Below are positions 7,319-18,483 of a DNA stretch of 64,000 nucleotides, piece after piece. This DNA comes from Alcaligenaceae bacterium (GTDB taxonomy: Bacteria > Pseudomonadota > Gammaproteobacteria > Burkholderiales > Burkholderiaceae_B). Under the pieces are notes generated by a model. That model saw only the letters and a list, made by a program, of their open reading frames with translations. It searched no databases and had not been told where the DNA came from. Where the stretch lies: assembly GCA_030538235.1 (NCBI GenBank), contig JAUNUJ010000009.1, positions 30,224-94,223 of the forward strand, given 5' to 3'. Made by a program: the position numbers and the translations under genes. Every line of letters starts with the position of its first letter. Within the stretch, counting starts at the first letter, position 1.

Positions 7319-10120
7319 ATGCAAGAGCAAAATAAAGAAATTACGGCCATTGTGCAATGGCTACGACAAAACACCGAGAGCCGAGCCGATCTTAAGCTTG
7401 ATTCCAGAGACATCCAACCAGGGGATGTCTTTGTCGCATCTAAGGGTCAACAAAGTGACGGCGCTAAATATATTCCGGCGGCCATCGATAAAGGGGCTGC
7501 GGCAATTTTAGTTGATGCTGCTTCGGAACATGCAACCGATGCGTTAAGGCAGGCTTCCATGCAGGTGCCGGTGTTGGCCGTTGAGGGATTGAGAGCGTTA
7601 TTAGGAATGCTTGCCGACGAATGGTACGGTAGACCCTCGGAAGCAGTTAAAGTCATTGCAATTACCGGTACTAACGGTAAAACCTCATGTGCCAGTTGGG
7701 TTGCACAAGCTTTAAACCTAAACAATACAGCTTGTGCTACGATTGGTACCTTAGGTGTGGTTTTGCCTAATGGTAAGAATTTAGGCGGTTATTTAACGAC
7801 CCCGGATGTTCTGAGTTTGCATCGTATGTTGGCTTATTTGCGTGACCAAGGAATTTTCACGGTCGCCATGGAAGCGTCTTCTATCGGTCTTGAGCAAGGT
7901 CGCATGGATGGTATCCGAATTGCGATTGCCGGATTTACCAATTTGAGCTTGGACCATCTGGATTATCATCACAGTATGGAAGAATACGAAGCGGCCAAGG
8001 CCTTGCTGTTTGCCTGGCCGGGTTTAAAATTGGCCGTACTGAATGGCGATGATGAGGCAGGTATACGACTAGCTAAAAAATCGGTTGCTACTAAGACCTT
8101 GACCTACTCCCTAGATATGAATTCCAGAGCGGATATTCGTGCTTTGCATTACACATTCCATGATTATGGTTTGTCCTTTATGTTGCACACGGACAATGGC
8201 GATACGCAGGTTTTAAGTCGGTTGGTAGGTGAGCACAATATCTCCAATTTGTTATTGACGGTGGGTATTTTGGAGGGCTTAGGTTGGGGCTTGAGTCGCA
8301 TTAGTAGAACGCTGAGTAATCTCGAGGCGGTGGCGGGTCGTTTAGAGACGGTTGAGCCGTTGCTAAACCCACAAAACAAGCCTTTGGTTGTGGTGGATTA
8401 TGCTCATAGTCCTGATGCCTTAAAACGCGCTTTACAAGCGCTAAGGCCTAATGCCGAAGCACGTAAGGGGCGCTTGATTTGTGTGTTTGGTTGTGGTGGC
8501 GATCGTGATCGCAGTAAGCGACCGATTATGGCTCAGATTGCTGAAGAGCTGGCTGACCTGGTTTATATCACCAGTGATAATCCGCGCACAGAAGATCCGG
8601 AACAGATTCTGGCCGAAATTGTTGCCGGTATTTCATCGTTTGATTCAGAGCGCCTAGCATTGGTCGAGAAAAACCGTGATTATTCGATTTTATATTCCAT
8701 ATTGCGCGCTAAGCCGGAGGATGTGGTTTTAATTGCCGGTAAGGGGCACGAGGATTATCAGGAAATTCATGGTGTGCGTCATTATTTTGATGACAGACAG
8801 TGGGCTGCTTTGGGGCTCTTGATGCGTGATGGTTTAAGTGTTTGCTCTGATACTCGTCAACTTGAGCGTGGTCAGTTTTTTGTCGCTTTAAAGGGTGAGA
8901 ATTTCGATGCGCACAGTTTACTGGAGCAGGCAGAAAAGAAAAAAGCCATGGCGGCTTTAGTCTCAGAACGCAATGCGAAGCTTAACCTAGTACAAGTTCA
9001 AGTGCATAACACGCAGGATGCCTTAATGACCATGAGTAAGGCTTGGCGGGCTTTATTTGATTTGCCGGTGATTGCCGTGACCGGCAGTAATGGCAAAACA
9101 ACGACCAAGGAAATGATCGCTTCCGTGTTAGAAGCTGCTCATGGTGAAGACTATATTGCGACCCTTGGTAACTTGAATAATCACATTGGGGTGCCACTCA
9201 GCCTGTTGAGACTACGTGCCAATCACAAGATTGCAGTGTTTGAGTTGGGCATGAACCATCCTGGTGAAATTGAAGTTCTTGCCGATTTATGTCGTCCGAC
9301 GGTGGCTGTTTTAACGAATGCACAGCGTGAGCACCAAGAGTTTATGCAGACGGTTGATGCCGTTGCTCAAGAAAATGCCTCAGTGTTTGCTTATCTAACT
9401 GCTGAGGGGGTGGCGGTTTATCCTGCTGCGACCGAGTATACGCCACTTTGGGATGAGTTAAGTAGCGCTGCTGAGTCGCTGCGCTTTGCTATTGATGAAG
9501 ACGTAGCAGAGGTGTATGGGACAGAGTTGGAAAGTTATACTGAGGGGATTCGTTTTGTACTTAATGCCAATAACACCCAAACTGCCATTGATCTGCAAAT
9601 ACCAGGTGAGCATAACGTCAGTAATGCCTTAGCGGCCAGTGGTGCCTGTCTTGCAGCAGGTCTTGGGTTAGCTGATATCAAACAAGGGCTTGAGAGTTTT
9701 GCACCGGTCAGCGGTCGCTTACAAAACTATGTCCTTAAAAACGGTACGCGAGTGATCGATGATAGTTATAATGCTAATCCAGATTCCGTGCGTGCAGCGA
9801 TTGATGTTTTAAGTGCTTTGCCCGGTCCGACTTTGTTGGTTTTGGGTGATATGGGTGAGGTCGGACCTGAGGGGCCGCAAATGCACCGTGAAGTAGGTGA
9901 ATATGCCAAGCAACAAGGCATTAATCATTTATTGACTTTTGGCGAGGCCAGTCAGCAAAGTAGTCAAGCCTTTGGTGCAGGAGCTCAGCATTTTAAAGAG
10001 ATTGAAACGCTTTTCAAAACCGTTGCTTTATTGGGGCCGGCAGCTATTTTGGTTAAAGGTTCTCGCTCGATGCGCATGGAGCGTGTAGTGCAGGATCTGC
10101 TAAGTAAGCAGGGAAAATAA
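7319..10120 (+). CDS. murE-murF: Bifunctional MurE-MurF ligase fusion
   Basis: 933 aa holding two complete Mur ligases. Residues 1 to about 500 are MurE (UDP-MurNAc-L-Ala-D-Glu:meso-diaminopimelate ligase): P-loop GTNGKTS at 117-123, and DNPR at 420-423, the motif linked to meso-DAP selection. Residues from about 505 are MurF (adds D-Ala-D-Ala): SDTRQLERGQFFVAL at the start, P-loop GSNGKTT at 589-595, then NLNNHIGVPLSLL and ELGMNHPGEI. There is no stop or frameshift at the junction and hardly any linker, so the fusion is real. Such fusions are known in Bordetella. The ATG at 7319 follows a GGAAG ribosome-binding site. Both products feed MraY directly downstream. Confidence 0.96.
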   Translation: MQEQNKEITAIVQWLRQNTESRADLKLDSRDIQPGDVFVASKGQQSDGAKYIPAAIDKGAAAILVDAASEHATDALRQASMQVPVLAVEGLRALLGMLADEWYGRPSEAVKVIAITGTNGKTSCASWVAQALNLNNTACATIGTLGVVLPNGKNLGGYLTTPDVLSLHRMLAYLRDQGIFTVAMEASSIGLEQGRMDGIRIAIAGFTNLSLDHLDYHHSMEEYEAAKALLFAWPGLKLAVLNGDDEAGIRLAKKSVATKTLTYSLDMNSRADIRALHYTFHDYGLSFMLHTDNGDTQVLSRLVGEHNISNLLLTVGILEGLGWGLSRISRTLSNLEAVAGRLETVEPLLNPQNKPLVVVDYAHSPDALKRALQALRPNAEARKGRLICVFGCGGDRDRSKRPIMAQIAEELADLVYITSDNPRTEDPEQILAEIVAGISSFDSERLALVEKNRDYSILYSILRAKPEDVVLIAGKGHEDYQEIHGVRHYFDDRQWAALGLLMRDGLSVCSDTRQLERGQFFVALKGENFDAHSLLEQAEKKKAMAALVSERNAKLNLVQVQVHNTQDALMTMSKAWRALFDLPVIAVTGSNGKTTTKEMIASVLEAAHGEDYIATLGNLNNHIGVPLSLLRLRANHKIAVFELGMNHPGEIEVLADLCRPTVAVLTNAQREHQEFMQTVDAVAQENASVFAYLTAEGVAVYPAATEYTPLWDELSSAAESLRFAIDEDVAEVYGTELESYTEGIRFVLNANNTQTAIDLQIPGEHNVSNALAASGACLAAGLGLADIKQGLESFAPVSGRLQNYVLKNGTRVIDDSYNANPDSVRAAIDVLSALPGPTLLVLGDMGEVGPEGPQMHREVGEYAKQQGINHLLTFGEASQQSSQAFGAGAQHFKEIETLFKTVALLGPAAILVKGSRSMRMERVVQDLLSKQGK

Positions 10121-10145
10121 ATAGGAAGCAACGGGGAAACCACTC

Positions 10146-11315
10146 ATGTTATATGAGCTGTTTAAGTATTTAAGTAAAGATTACAGTTTTTTTGCGGTAT
10201 TTGATTATCTCACCATGCGTGCGCTGATGGCCAGCGCAACGGCTTTGTTGATCGGTCTCTTGGCCGGTCCTAAGGTGATACGCAAGTTGTTAGAAATGAA
10301 AGTTGGACAGGCGGTACGCCAATACGGCTTGGAAAGTCATCTGGTCAAGGACGGAACACCAACCATGGGCGGTGTTTTGGTGTTGATTTCGATTGCCTTT
10401 TCGACCTTGTTATGGGCCGATTTAAGTAATCGTTTTGTCTGGGTGGTGCTCTTTGTGACTGTGGGTTTTGGGGCTATCGGTTGGTTTGATGATTATCGTA
10501 AGGTGGTTTATAGAAACCCCGAAGGCATGTCATCAAAAGAGAAGTTTTTCTGGCAAGCCTCGATTGGTCTTGTGGCTTCCCTATACTTGAGTTTTGCGGT
10601 TTCGGCTCCGGCAACCGGTGATTTGTGGCCTTTATTTATGGATTGGGTCATGAGCGGTTTTACTATGCCATTGCCGACACAAGCTGACTTGATTGTGCCA
10701 TTTTTCAAAAGTGTTAGTTACCCACTCGGTGTATTTGGTTTCGCCATTTTGACTTGGTTGGTGATTGTCGGCGCCAGTAATGCGGTCAATTTAACTGACG
10801 GTCTAGATGGTTTGGCGATTATGCCCACGGTGATGGTGGGCGGTGCCTTAGGTGTGTTTGCTTATGTGGTTGGTCGAGTCGACTACTCGAGCTATTTGCT
10901 TTTCCCTTATATACCGGGCGCCGGTGAGATGTTGATTTTGTGCTCAGCCTTAGGTGGTGCGGGTTTGGCTTTCTTGTGGTTTAATGCCTATCCAGCGCAG
11001 GTCTTTATGGGTGACGTCGGAGCGCTGGCGCTTGGTGGTATGTTGGGCTGTATCGCGGTGATTGTGCGTCAAGAAATTGTTTTCTTTATTATGGGCGGGG
11101 TTTTTGTTGTTGAGACCCTCTCTGTGATGTTGCAGGTCAGTTGGTTTAAATACACTAAAAAGCGTTATGGTGAGGGTAGGCGTATCTTGTTAATGGCCCC
11201 TCTACATCACCATTATGAGAAAAAAGGTTGGAAAGAAACACAGGTAGTTATCCGCTTTTGGATCATTACAATTATGTTGGTATTAGTCGGCCTTGCGACT
11301 TTGAAGTTACGTTAA
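10146..11315 (+). CDS. mraY: Phospho-MurNAc-pentapeptide translocase MraY
   Basis: 389 aa integral membrane enzyme with about ten transmembrane helices. It transfers phospho-MurNAc-pentapeptide to undecaprenyl phosphate, making lipid I. Diagnostic stretches are [38 protein letters not shown] and [11 protein letters not shown], which include the catalytic aspartates and the HHH motif of the family. It lies 25 bp after murE-murF and 29 bp before murD. Confidence 0.98.
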   Translation: MLYELFKYLSKDYSFFAVFDYLTMRALMASATALLIGLLAGPKVIRKLLEMKVGQAVRQYGLESHLVKDGTPTMGGVLVLISIAFSTLLWADLSNRFVWVVLFVTVGFGAIGWFDDYRKVVYRNPEGMSSKEKFFWQASIGLVASLYLSFAVSAPATGDLWPLFMDWVMSGFTMPLPTQADLIVPFFKSVSYPLGVFGFAILTWLVIVGASNAVNLTDGLDGLAIMPTVMVGGALGVFAYVVGRVDYSSYLLFPYIPGAGEMLILCSALGGAGLAFLWFNAYPAQVFMGDVGALALGGMLGCIAVIVRQEIVFFIMGGVFVVETLSVMLQVSWFKYTKKRYGEGRRILLMAPLHHHYEKKGWKETQVVIRFWIITIMLVLVGLATLKLR

Positions 11316-11344
11316 ACCTTAAAAGATATTTATAGAGCCCAGCG

Positions 11345-12877
11345 ATGGTAGAACACAAAACCTTGTCTCACTCACATGTATTAGTTTTAGGCTTAGGCGA
11401 GACCGGTTTGGCCAGTGCTTTGTGGTGCTTGCGTCAGGGTGCCAAGCTACGGGTGGCAGATACACGTGAAGAGCCCTCGGGTCTAGCCGATATTCGGGCC
11501 GCAGTGGCGGCGCACAGCGACGCGGATATTTCCTATGCACTGGGTGCATCCTGTCTGACCGCCGAAACTCTGGAAGGCATCGACTCTTTGGTCCTAAGTC
11601 CTGGACTATCACCTAATCAATCACCGCTCAAAGAGTTTTTAGAACAAGCCAAAACACAGGGCATAGAGGTGATTGGTGAAATCGAATTATTTGCCAGAGC
11701 TTTGCGTGATTTAAAGACCTCTCAGAATTACGATTGTGAAGTGATTGCGATTACCGGCACCAATGGTAAAACCACCGTTACCATGATGGCGCGCGATATG
11801 CTGCTAGCTGCTGATATCTCGGCAGTGGCTGCCGGTAATATCAGTCCAGCAGCACTCTCTGCGTTGATGCAGGCACTTGACACTAATGATTTACCACAGG
11901 TGTGGGTGATAGAGCTATCCAGTTTCCAGATGGCGACTGTACAGTCTTTAACGCCTAAGGCCTCCGTAGTCCTTAACTTGAGCCAGGATCATTTGGATTG
12001 GCATATGGGTTGGGAAGACTATGTGCAGCACAAAGCTAAGCTGCTGAATTTAAGTCAGTTCAAAATAGTCTCCCGTTTAGAGCCTGAAGTATTGACCATG
12101 GTGCCTGATACTGAGGCCTTGGATGTGTTGAGTTTTGGTGACGACGAGCCACAATTATTGGGTGACCTAGGGATTCAAGTCGCCGGCGGTATGTCGTGGT
12201 TAGCAGCGAGTGTTGGTGATGAAGATTTTGATTTGCCTTTAAGCGCTAACGCACGCAAGAGAAAAGTCCAAGAAGTTAGTCGAGAAGTGGGGCGTTTGAA
12301 GCAACTGATGCCGCTTGAAGCGTTGCCGGTCAAAGGCCGTCACAACGCCTTAAATGCCCTAGCGGCCTTGGCCCTGTGCAGAGCATTAGATGTTAGTTGG
12401 GGCCCCATGTTGCGAGCTTTGAGTAGCTTCCGTGCGGCACCTCATCGGATGAATTTTGTGCGCACGATAGCCGGTGTCGATTTTATCAATGACAGCAAAG
12501 GCACCAATGTCGGCGCTACCTTAGCTGCGATTAACGGTTTAGAGCAGTCCTTAGTGGTGATTTTAGGTGGGCTAGCTAAAGGTCAGGATTTCAGCCCATT
12601 ACTGAAGCCTCTTAAGGACAAGGCCAAAGGGATTGTCTTAATTGGTCGTGATGCTAAGCAAATTGAGCAGACATTGAGCAGTATTGGGGTGACTATCAAA
12701 CATGCCACCTCCATGGAGCAAGCGGTTACCACGGCGATGAGTTTGGCGAATGCGGGTGATATAGTTCTGTTATCGCCGGCTTGTGCCAGTATGGATATGT
12801 TCAGCAATTACATGCGACGCGGAGTGGTGTTTGAAGAGGCAGTGCAAGAATTAGCGCTTGATCATGGGGAGATTTAG
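11345..12877 (+). CDS. murD: UDP-N-acetylmuramoylalanine--D-glutamate ligase
   Basis: 510 aa. It adds D-glutamate to UDP-MurNAc-L-Ala. The N-terminal Rossmann-like start is VLVLGLGETGLA, the ATP site is GTNGKTT (about residues 139-145), and SQDHLDWH and FINDSKGTNVGAT are MurD signatures. It is longer than E. coli MurD (438 aa), mostly through insertions such as a charged stretch near residue 300 (NARKRKVQEVSREVGR). The TAG stop abuts the ftsW ATG with no spacer, so translation is probably coupled. Confidence 0.96.
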   Translation: MVEHKTLSHSHVLVLGLGETGLASALWCLRQGAKLRVADTREEPSGLADIRAAVAAHSDADISYALGASCLTAETLEGIDSLVLSPGLSPNQSPLKEFLEQAKTQGIEVIGEIELFARALRDLKTSQNYDCEVIAITGTNGKTTVTMMARDMLLAADISAVAAGNISPAALSALMQALDTNDLPQVWVIELSSFQMATVQSLTPKASVVLNLSQDHLDWHMGWEDYVQHKAKLLNLSQFKIVSRLEPEVLTMVPDTEALDVLSFGDDEPQLLGDLGIQVAGGMSWLAASVGDEDFDLPLSANARKRKVQEVSREVGRLKQLMPLEALPVKGRHNALNALAALALCRALDVSWGPMLRALSSFRAAPHRMNFVRTIAGVDFINDSKGTNVGATLAAINGLEQSLVVILGGLAKGQDFSPLLKPLKDKAKGIVLIGRDAKQIEQTLSSIGVTIKHATSMEQAVTTAMSLANAGDIVLLSPACASMDMFSNYMRRGVVFEEAVQELALDHGEI

Positions 12878-14134
12878 ATGAGTCTAAGCATGCGTGATCG
12901 TTTTGTCAGTGAGGTCGAGCCGGGAGTCAACGAAGTTTCTCCGAGTCGCACTAAAATGCTAGATTATGATTTGCTGCTCTTGGTCGTTATCGGCACCATC
13001 TTGGTGTTAGGGCTAGTGATGGTGTATTCATCTTCGATTGCGTTGACTGAGGGACCAAGTAATCAGGTCATTAGATTTAATCGCTTTTTTATGATGCAGG
13101 CGATTTTTATCGGTATCGGTTTCTGTGGCATGTTCACTGTCTTCAATATCAATATGGATAAGTGGGAGGAGCTGTCGCTGGTCTTTTATATTGCGGCCGC
13201 TATCTTTCTGGTGCTGGTTCTAATTCCCTTTATCGGTAGAGAGGTCAATGGCGCCAGACGTTGGATTCCCCTAGGCCCGGTCAATTTCCAACCGACCGAG
13301 ATGATGAAAATGGCCATGGTGCTTTACACTGCCCGTTATGCCGTCAGAAATCGAGAAGCCATCGCTCAGCTAAAATTAGTTGATGGCTTTGCCCGCGGCG
13401 TCCTGCCTATCGGTGCCTTGATGGCAGTTGCCGTTATGCTGACGTTTCTGGAGCCCGATTTGGGGGCGGCAATGGTGATAGCCTCTATTTGTATTGGGGT
13501 ATTGTTTCTTGGTGGTCTGCATAGTATTTATTTAATTAGTATCGGTTTATTCGGGATTATTACTGTGAGTGCCGCGGTCTTTGGTAGCTCTTGGCGCGTC
13601 AAGCGTTTTTTCGCCTTCCTTGATCCCTTTAGTGAGGAATATGCTCAATCCTCCGGCTATCAGTTAGTCCACTCTCTAATCGCTATTGGCCGTGGCGAAT
13701 GGACCGGGGTAGGTTTGGGTTTCAGTATTGAGAAATTGCACTATTTGCCGGAGGCGCACACCGACTTTATTTTGGCGGTGATTGGTGAGGAGTTGGGTTT
13801 CGTCGGAATTGTGGGCGTCGTCGTCCTGTATTTTATTCTCGTCTTCAAGTGCTTTAAAATTGGTCGCGTGGCCATTGCTATGGACCGATTCTTTAGTGGT
13901 TTAGTGGCTCAGGGCGTTGGTATTTGGATTGGTTTCCAGGCCTTGTTTAATCTCTGTGTCTGCTTAGGTTTATTGCCTACCAAGGGCTTGACTTTGCCAA
14001 TGATTAGTTACGGTGGCTCAGCCATGGTGATGTCACTTTGTGCACTCGGTTTGGTGTTCAGGGTGGATTATGAAAATCGTCAATTAATGCGCGGCTTACC
14101 TATTACAGGTGTGCCGGCGCCGAGGTATATGTGA
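12878..14134 (+). CDS. ftsW: Lipid II polymerase FtsW (SEDS family)
   Basis: 418 aa with about ten transmembrane helices. SEDS glycosyltransferase that polymerises lipid II at the septum together with FtsI. Family motifs: [25 protein letters not shown], the catalytic-loop region with LPEAHTDFI, and the C-terminal [15 protein letters not shown]. The start follows the murD stop directly, and its end overlaps the start of murG. Confidence 0.97.
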   Translation: MSLSMRDRFVSEVEPGVNEVSPSRTKMLDYDLLLLVVIGTILVLGLVMVYSSSIALTEGPSNQVIRFNRFFMMQAIFIGIGFCGMFTVFNINMDKWEELSLVFYIAAAIFLVLVLIPFIGREVNGARRWIPLGPVNFQPTEMMKMAMVLYTARYAVRNREAIAQLKLVDGFARGVLPIGALMAVAVMLTFLEPDLGAAMVIASICIGVLFLGGLHSIYLISIGLFGIITVSAAVFGSSWRVKRFFAFLDPFSEEYAQSSGYQLVHSLIAIGRGEWTGVGLGFSIEKLHYLPEAHTDFILAVIGEELGFVGIVGVVVLYFILVFKCFKIGRVAIAMDRFFSGLVAQGVGIWIGFQALFNLCVCLGLLPTKGLTLPMISYGGSAMVMSLCALGLVFRVDYENRQLMRGLPITGVPAPRYM

Positions 14135-15258
14135 TGAGTGATGGCATAGAGATTAATCCCACAATGGCTACGGATCAGCCTGATGCCACCGTATTAGCGC
14201 CCACCATCTTGATTATGGCCGGCGGTACCGGTGGTCATATTATGCCGGGCTTGGCGGTAGCAGGCGAATTGCAGCAGCGCGGCTGGCAGGTTTATTGGTT
14301 AGGTAACCCGGAGCGTATGGAGGGGGAGTTAGTCCCCGCGCGTGGCATTCAGATGTTACCGATGAGTTTTGCCGGTTTGCGCGGCAAGGGTTTTGCCGCC
14401 ATGATTAAATTGCCCTTTACTCTAGTAGGAGCGTTGGCTGATGCACGCAAGGCTTTCAAAAAGGTGCAACCTGATGTGGTCTTGGGGATGGGTGGTTACG
14501 CTGCGTTTCCGGGCAGTATTATGGCTTTTTTGAGTAATAAACCGGTGGTTTTACATGAGCAAAATGCAGTTGCCGGCACCGCCAATAAGGTGATTAGTAA
14601 ATTAGCCAAGCGTGTCTTGATGGCCTTTCCCGGCGCTTTGCCTAATGGCTCAGTGGTTGGGAACCCGGTGCGTGCTGAGCTTTTAAACTTGGCGACGCCG
14701 ACTGAGCGTTTTGCTAATCGCCAGGGACCTTTACGTTTGTTGGTGGTTGGCGGAAGCCTAGGGGCTTTGGCTTTAAATAACTTGCTACCTGAGGCGGTTG
14801 CGCAGATTCCACAGGATCAGCGTCCGCTGATTACCCATCAATCAGGTGCAGCCCATCTTGAATCGTTAAAAAATAATTACGAACGGGTTGGGGTGGAAGC
14901 AAATTGTGTGGCTTTCATTGATAATATGGCAAATGCGTTGGCCGAGACCGATATATTAATTTGTCGTGCCGGCGCAATGACTGTGGCAGAGGTTGCTGCA
15001 GTAGGTGTGCCGGCATTGTTTGTGCCTTTGCCGGGAGCAATTGATGACCACCAGACGGCTAATGCTCGTTGGTTGGCTGATGCCGGGGCGGCAGAATTAA
15101 AAGCACAGTCTGCTTTAAGTGCCCAGTGGTTAGCTGAGTATTTGATCTCTAGAGATCGGTCTCAGTTGTTGGAAACGGCGATTTTAGCGCGGACAATGGC
15201 ATTGCCCGGCGCTACGCACGCAATTGCTGATGTTTGTGAGCAATTGGCTAGGGATTAA
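14134..15258 (+). CDS. murG: UDP-GlcNAc:lipid I N-acetylglucosaminyltransferase MurG
   Basis: About 374 aa. Peripheral membrane GT-B glycosyltransferase that converts lipid I to lipid II. The first glycine loop is [14 protein letters not shown], the membrane/acceptor region includes [10 protein letters not shown] and [10 protein letters not shown], and the donor site includes [13 protein letters not shown] and the [14 protein letters not shown] segment. Start is uncertain: the GTG at 14131 and the ATG at 14134 overlap the ftsW stop, and another ATG lies at 14164; about 20 residues precede the conserved core, which is longer than usual. I chose the ATG at 14134 for its tight coupling to ftsW. 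Confidence 0.94.
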   Translation: MSDGIEINPTMATDQPDATVLAPTILIMAGGTGGHIMPGLAVAGELQQRGWQVYWLGNPERMEGELVPARGIQMLPMSFAGLRGKGFAAMIKLPFTLVGALADARKAFKKVQPDVVLGMGGYAAFPGSIMAFLSNKPVVLHEQNAVAGTANKVISKLAKRVLMAFPGALPNGSVVGNPVRAELLNLATPTERFANRQGPLRLLVVGGSLGALALNNLLPEAVAQIPQDQRPLITHQSGAAHLESLKNNYERVGVEANCVAFIDNMANALAETDILICRAGAMTVAEVAAVGVPALFVPLPGAIDDHQTANARWLADAGAAELKAQSALSAQWLAEYLISRDRSQLLETAILARTMALPGATHAIADVCEQLARD

Positions 15259-15259
15259 A

Positions 15260-16681
15260 ATGAAGCATAGAATTAGAAATATCCATTTGGTTGGAATTGG
15301 CGGCTCGGGTATGAGCGGTATTGCCGAGGTACTGATTAACCAAGGTTATCAGGTGAGCGGTTCAGATTTAAATAAAAGCTCGGTGACGCAGCGTTTAGAA
15401 AAGCTTGGCGCAAAGATTTTTTATGAGCATGCGGCAGCTAATGTCGACTCAGCGGAAGCGGATGTGGTGGTTATTTCAACGGCGATCTCCGGTGGTAATC
15501 CGGAGGTCTTAAATGCCCGCTCTCAAGGCATTCCGGTGGTTTCCCGTGCCATGATGTTGGCCGAGCTGATGCGCTTAAAAATGGGTATTGCAGTAGCTGG
15601 TACGCACGGTAAAACGACCACCACCAGTTTTGTCAGCAGCGTTTTGGCTGAGGCTAAGTTGGATCCGACCTTTGTGATTGGCGGCAAACTAAATTCAGCC
15701 GGTACCAATGCCTATTTGGGCAAGGGCGACTATATTGTGGTTGAAGCCGATGAGTCGGATGCTTCTTTTCTTAATTTATTGCCGGTCATGGCGATTGTGA
15801 CTAATATTGACGTTGACCATATGGATACTTATGGTCATGATGTGGCGCGTTTGCGTAGCGCATTTGTGCAGTTTACACAAAATCTGCCATTTTACGGTAC
15901 GGCGATTTTATGTTTAGATGATGATAATGTCAGAAAAATCATCCCCTTTATTTCTCGTCCAATCGTGACTTACGGCTTTGATGAAGAGGCCGATTATCGA
16001 GCCATTGATGTCCGTAGTGAGGGCCCGCGGATGCATTTTACGGTACAGAGAAACTGTGGTCGTCGCCGTCAATGCGAGTCACTGGATATTGTTCTGAATT
16101 TACCGGGTCGTCACAATGTGCTTAATGCCTTAGCTTCAATTGCTTTGGCAACTGAAATCGGGGTAGAGGACGAGGCGATTATTACTGCGCTTAAAAATTT
16201 TAATGGAGTGGGTCGTCGATTCAGTTTTGTGGGCGATATTGAGGCGCAGGCCATTAATGGCGGTGGTAGCTATACTCTGATTGATGACTATGGTCATCAC
16301 CCTGTGGAAATGCAGGCGACGATTGAGGCTGCACGTGGTGCTTGGCCGGATAGACGGTTAGTCTTAGCGTTCCAACCCCATCGCTACAGTCGCACTCGCG
16401 ATTGCTTTGAGGAGTTTGTACGGGTTTTAGGCTTAGCTGATGAGGTGTTGCTGACCGATGTCTATGCTGCCGGCGAATTTCCCTTGAGTTTTGCCAGTGG
16501 TGAGGCGCTTTGTAAGGCCATTGAGCAGGATGCTAAGGTCAAGCCGCAATTTGTGTCGAATATAGAGGATTTGCCGCAAGCGATTCATGCCTTTGCGCGC
16601 AATGGTGATATTGTTATAACAATGGGCGCCGGTTCAATCAGCAAAGTGCCTGCCAAAATCTTGGAGACTGCCAATGGCTAA
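15260..16681 (+). CDS. murC: UDP-N-acetylmuramate--L-alanine ligase
   Basis: 473 aa. Adds L-alanine to UDP-MurNAc, the first ligase step. The start ATG at 15260 gives the usual MurC beginning [20 protein letters not shown] and has AGGG upstream; a longer in-frame reading from 15224 would only add residues that overlap murG. ATP site [10 protein letters not shown], then [21 protein letters not shown] and DDYGHHPVE are MurC/Mpl hallmarks; the N-terminus and operon place it as MurC. Its last 8 bp overlap ddlB. Confidence 0.97.
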   Translation: MKHRIRNIHLVGIGGSGMSGIAEVLINQGYQVSGSDLNKSSVTQRLEKLGAKIFYEHAAANVDSAEADVVVISTAISGGNPEVLNARSQGIPVVSRAMMLAELMRLKMGIAVAGTHGKTTTTSFVSSVLAEAKLDPTFVIGGKLNSAGTNAYLGKGDYIVVEADESDASFLNLLPVMAIVTNIDVDHMDTYGHDVARLRSAFVQFTQNLPFYGTAILCLDDDNVRKIIPFISRPIVTYGFDEEADYRAIDVRSEGPRMHFTVQRNCGRRRQCESLDIVLNLPGRHNVLNALASIALATEIGVEDEAIITALKNFNGVGRRFSFVGDIEAQAINGGGSYTLIDDYGHHPVEMQATIEAARGAWPDRRLVLAFQPHRYSRTRDCFEEFVRVLGLADEVLLTDVYAAGEFPLSFASGEALCKAIEQDAKVKPQFVSNIEDLPQAIHAFARNGDIVITMGAGSISKVPAKILETANG

Positions 16682-17624
16682 TACAACAAAGAACTTCGCT
16701 AAAGTCGGTGTTATCTACGGCGGCGTATCGGCCGAGCGTGAAGTATCACTGAATTCAGGTGCCGGCGTACATGCCGCTTTGCTCGAACAAGGCGTGGATG
16801 CGCATCTCTTTGATTTAGGTGAGCGTAGTCTGGCCGATCTGGAAGCAGAGAAATTCGATAGTGCTTTTATTATTTTGCATGGTCGTTACGGCGAAGACGG
16901 TTGTATACAGGGTGCTCTGGAGATTATGGGCGTGCCTTATACCGGTCCCGGCGTTATGAGCTCAGGCGTCGCCATGGATAAAATCATGACCAAGCGCTTG
17001 TTTATTGAGCAGGGTATTCCGACACCAAAGTATCATGTGGTGCGCAATGCAGACGACTTAAAAGAAGCGGTTGAGCAACTGGGTTTGCCTATGATTTTGA
17101 AACCACCACATGAGGGTTCAACCATTGGTTTAACCAAAATCGAAACGGCAGAACAACTGGATGAAGCCTTAGTGCAGGCCTTTCAATACGATAAGGTGTT
17201 GTTAGCTGAACAATGTATTGTGGGTCGAGAGTTAACCGTGGCGGTGTTGGGTCAAGGTGATGATGCCAAAGCCTTGCCAGTGATCGAGATTATTGCGCCG
17301 GACGGTAATTACGACTTTCATAACAAGTACCACTCTGATGAGACGCAGTATATTTGCCCAGCCGAGTTGTCGCCTGAATTGACTGAAAAGATTAAGAAAC
17401 TCAGTGAACAAGCCTATCGTACGATTGGTTGTGAGGGTTGGTCACGAGTGGATGTGATGTTAGATGCCAATAATGAGCCTTATTTTTTAGAAATTAATAC
17501 GGCGCCGGGGATGACCAGCCATTCTTTGGTGCCGATGGCAGCCAAAGCCGAGGGTATATCGTATCCGGATTTATGTATGAAGATTCTTGCCTCGGCTGAG
17601 CTAAAAGTCGGTCGCAAGGGTTAA
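16674..17624 (+). CDS. ddlB: D-alanine--D-alanine ligase
   Basis: 316 aa, ATP-grasp enzyme making D-Ala-D-Ala for MurF. Seen: [14 protein letters not shown] at the N-terminus, [12 protein letters not shown], the Gly-rich segment [18 protein letters not shown], the ATP-grasp lysine strand [13 protein letters not shown], and [19 protein letters not shown] with the Mg2+ and substrate residues. It overlaps the end of murC by 8 bp, so translation is probably coupled. Confidence 0.97.
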   Translation: MANTTKNFAKVGVIYGGVSAEREVSLNSGAGVHAALLEQGVDAHLFDLGERSLADLEAEKFDSAFIILHGRYGEDGCIQGALEIMGVPYTGPGVMSSGVAMDKIMTKRLFIEQGIPTPKYHVVRNADDLKEAVEQLGLPMILKPPHEGSTIGLTKIETAEQLDEALVQAFQYDKVLLAEQCIVGRELTVAVLGQGDDAKALPVIEIIAPDGNYDFHNKYHSDETQYICPAELSPELTEKIKKLSEQAYRTIGCEGWSRVDVMLDANNEPYFLEINTAPGMTSHSLVPMAAKAEGISYPDLCMKILASAELKVGRKG

Positions 17625-17663
17625 AATAGCGTTTAACAGCCTACTTTTTACCAAGGTGTTGGA

Positions 17664-18467
17664 GTGATATTTTCGGATCCCCGTTTTGTTAATCGTGTTG
17701 CCGGTTTTTTGACGACACTCGGGGTGCTTATCGTGCTCGGGGCTTTAGCCTATCGAGTCATGCATATGCCGATGTTTAATATCACCCGTATTGTATTAGA
17801 GCCCAAGCAAGGCGATGTTTTGTCTTATGCCTCGCCGGCCAGTATACAGAGCACGCTTGATGGTCGGGTTCAGGGTAACTTTTTCAGTCTAGACTTACTC
17901 AAGGTTCAAAGTATCTTGAGCACCTCTCCTTGGGTGCGTCACGTGGATATTACCCGCCTATGGCCAAATGGCTTGCTATTGCGTATTGAAGAGCACGAGC
18001 CATTTGCTTTGTGGAATGACGAGGCCCTGATCAATACCTGGGGCGAAAAGTATTTGGCCAATCGCGGTGAGGTTGACAAGCTAGAGCAGTTGCCTCAGTT
18101 TTTTGGTCCCGATGGTTCAGAGCACTTAGTGGTACAGCGTTATGCGGAATTAATCCGTTGGTTGAGTCCGATCAATTTAAGCGTCAAGGAATTGGGTTTA
18201 AATGATCGTTATTCTTGGCGGATTTTACTGGACAATAATATAACCGTGATCATGGGCCGTGACCCGGGTGCCGAGATAGCGAACCCATACGATGGGGTAG
18301 GTGCGATGAGTTTTGCTGAAACCATCGAGCGCTTTGTTCGTAGTTGGCCGGCATTGTTAAAACGAATTGAGGGAAGGCAGGTAGAACGTATTGATCTCCG
18401 CTATACTAGGGGTTTTGCGATTACCTTTGCGGATACCACTAGTTCTGACCCGTCTGATAAGCAATAA
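17664..18467 (+). CDS. ftsQ: Cell division protein FtsQ
   Basis: 267 aa. Bitopic divisome protein: a short cytoplasmic tail, one transmembrane helix at about residues 10-30 (VAGFLTTLGVLIVLGALAYRV), then a POTRA domain (MFNITRIVLEP...) and the FtsQ beta domain (SPWVRHVDITRLWPNGLLLRIEEHEPFALW). The start is a GTG (MIFSDPRF), and the purine-rich GGTGTTGGA just upstream is its likely ribosome-binding site. Position between ddlB and ftsA is canonical. Confidence 0.94.
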   Translation: MIFSDPRFVNRVAGFLTTLGVLIVLGALAYRVMHMPMFNITRIVLEPKQGDVLSYASPASIQSTLDGRVQGNFFSLDLLKVQSILSTSPWVRHVDITRLWPNGLLLRIEEHEPFALWNDEALINTWGEKYLANRGEVDKLEQLPQFFGPDGSEHLVVQRYAELIRWLSPINLSVKELGLNDRYSWRILLDNNITVIMGRDPGAEIANPYDGVGAMSFAETIERFVRSWPALLKRIEGRQVERIDLRYTRGFAITFADTTSSDPSDKQ

Positions 18468-18483
18468 GTGAGTTAATTGAAAA

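Noticed and set aside
15224-15259. Longer MurC start
   Set aside because: It overlaps murG and adds 12 residues before the usual MKH...IHLVGIGG start at 15260, which has its own AGGG.
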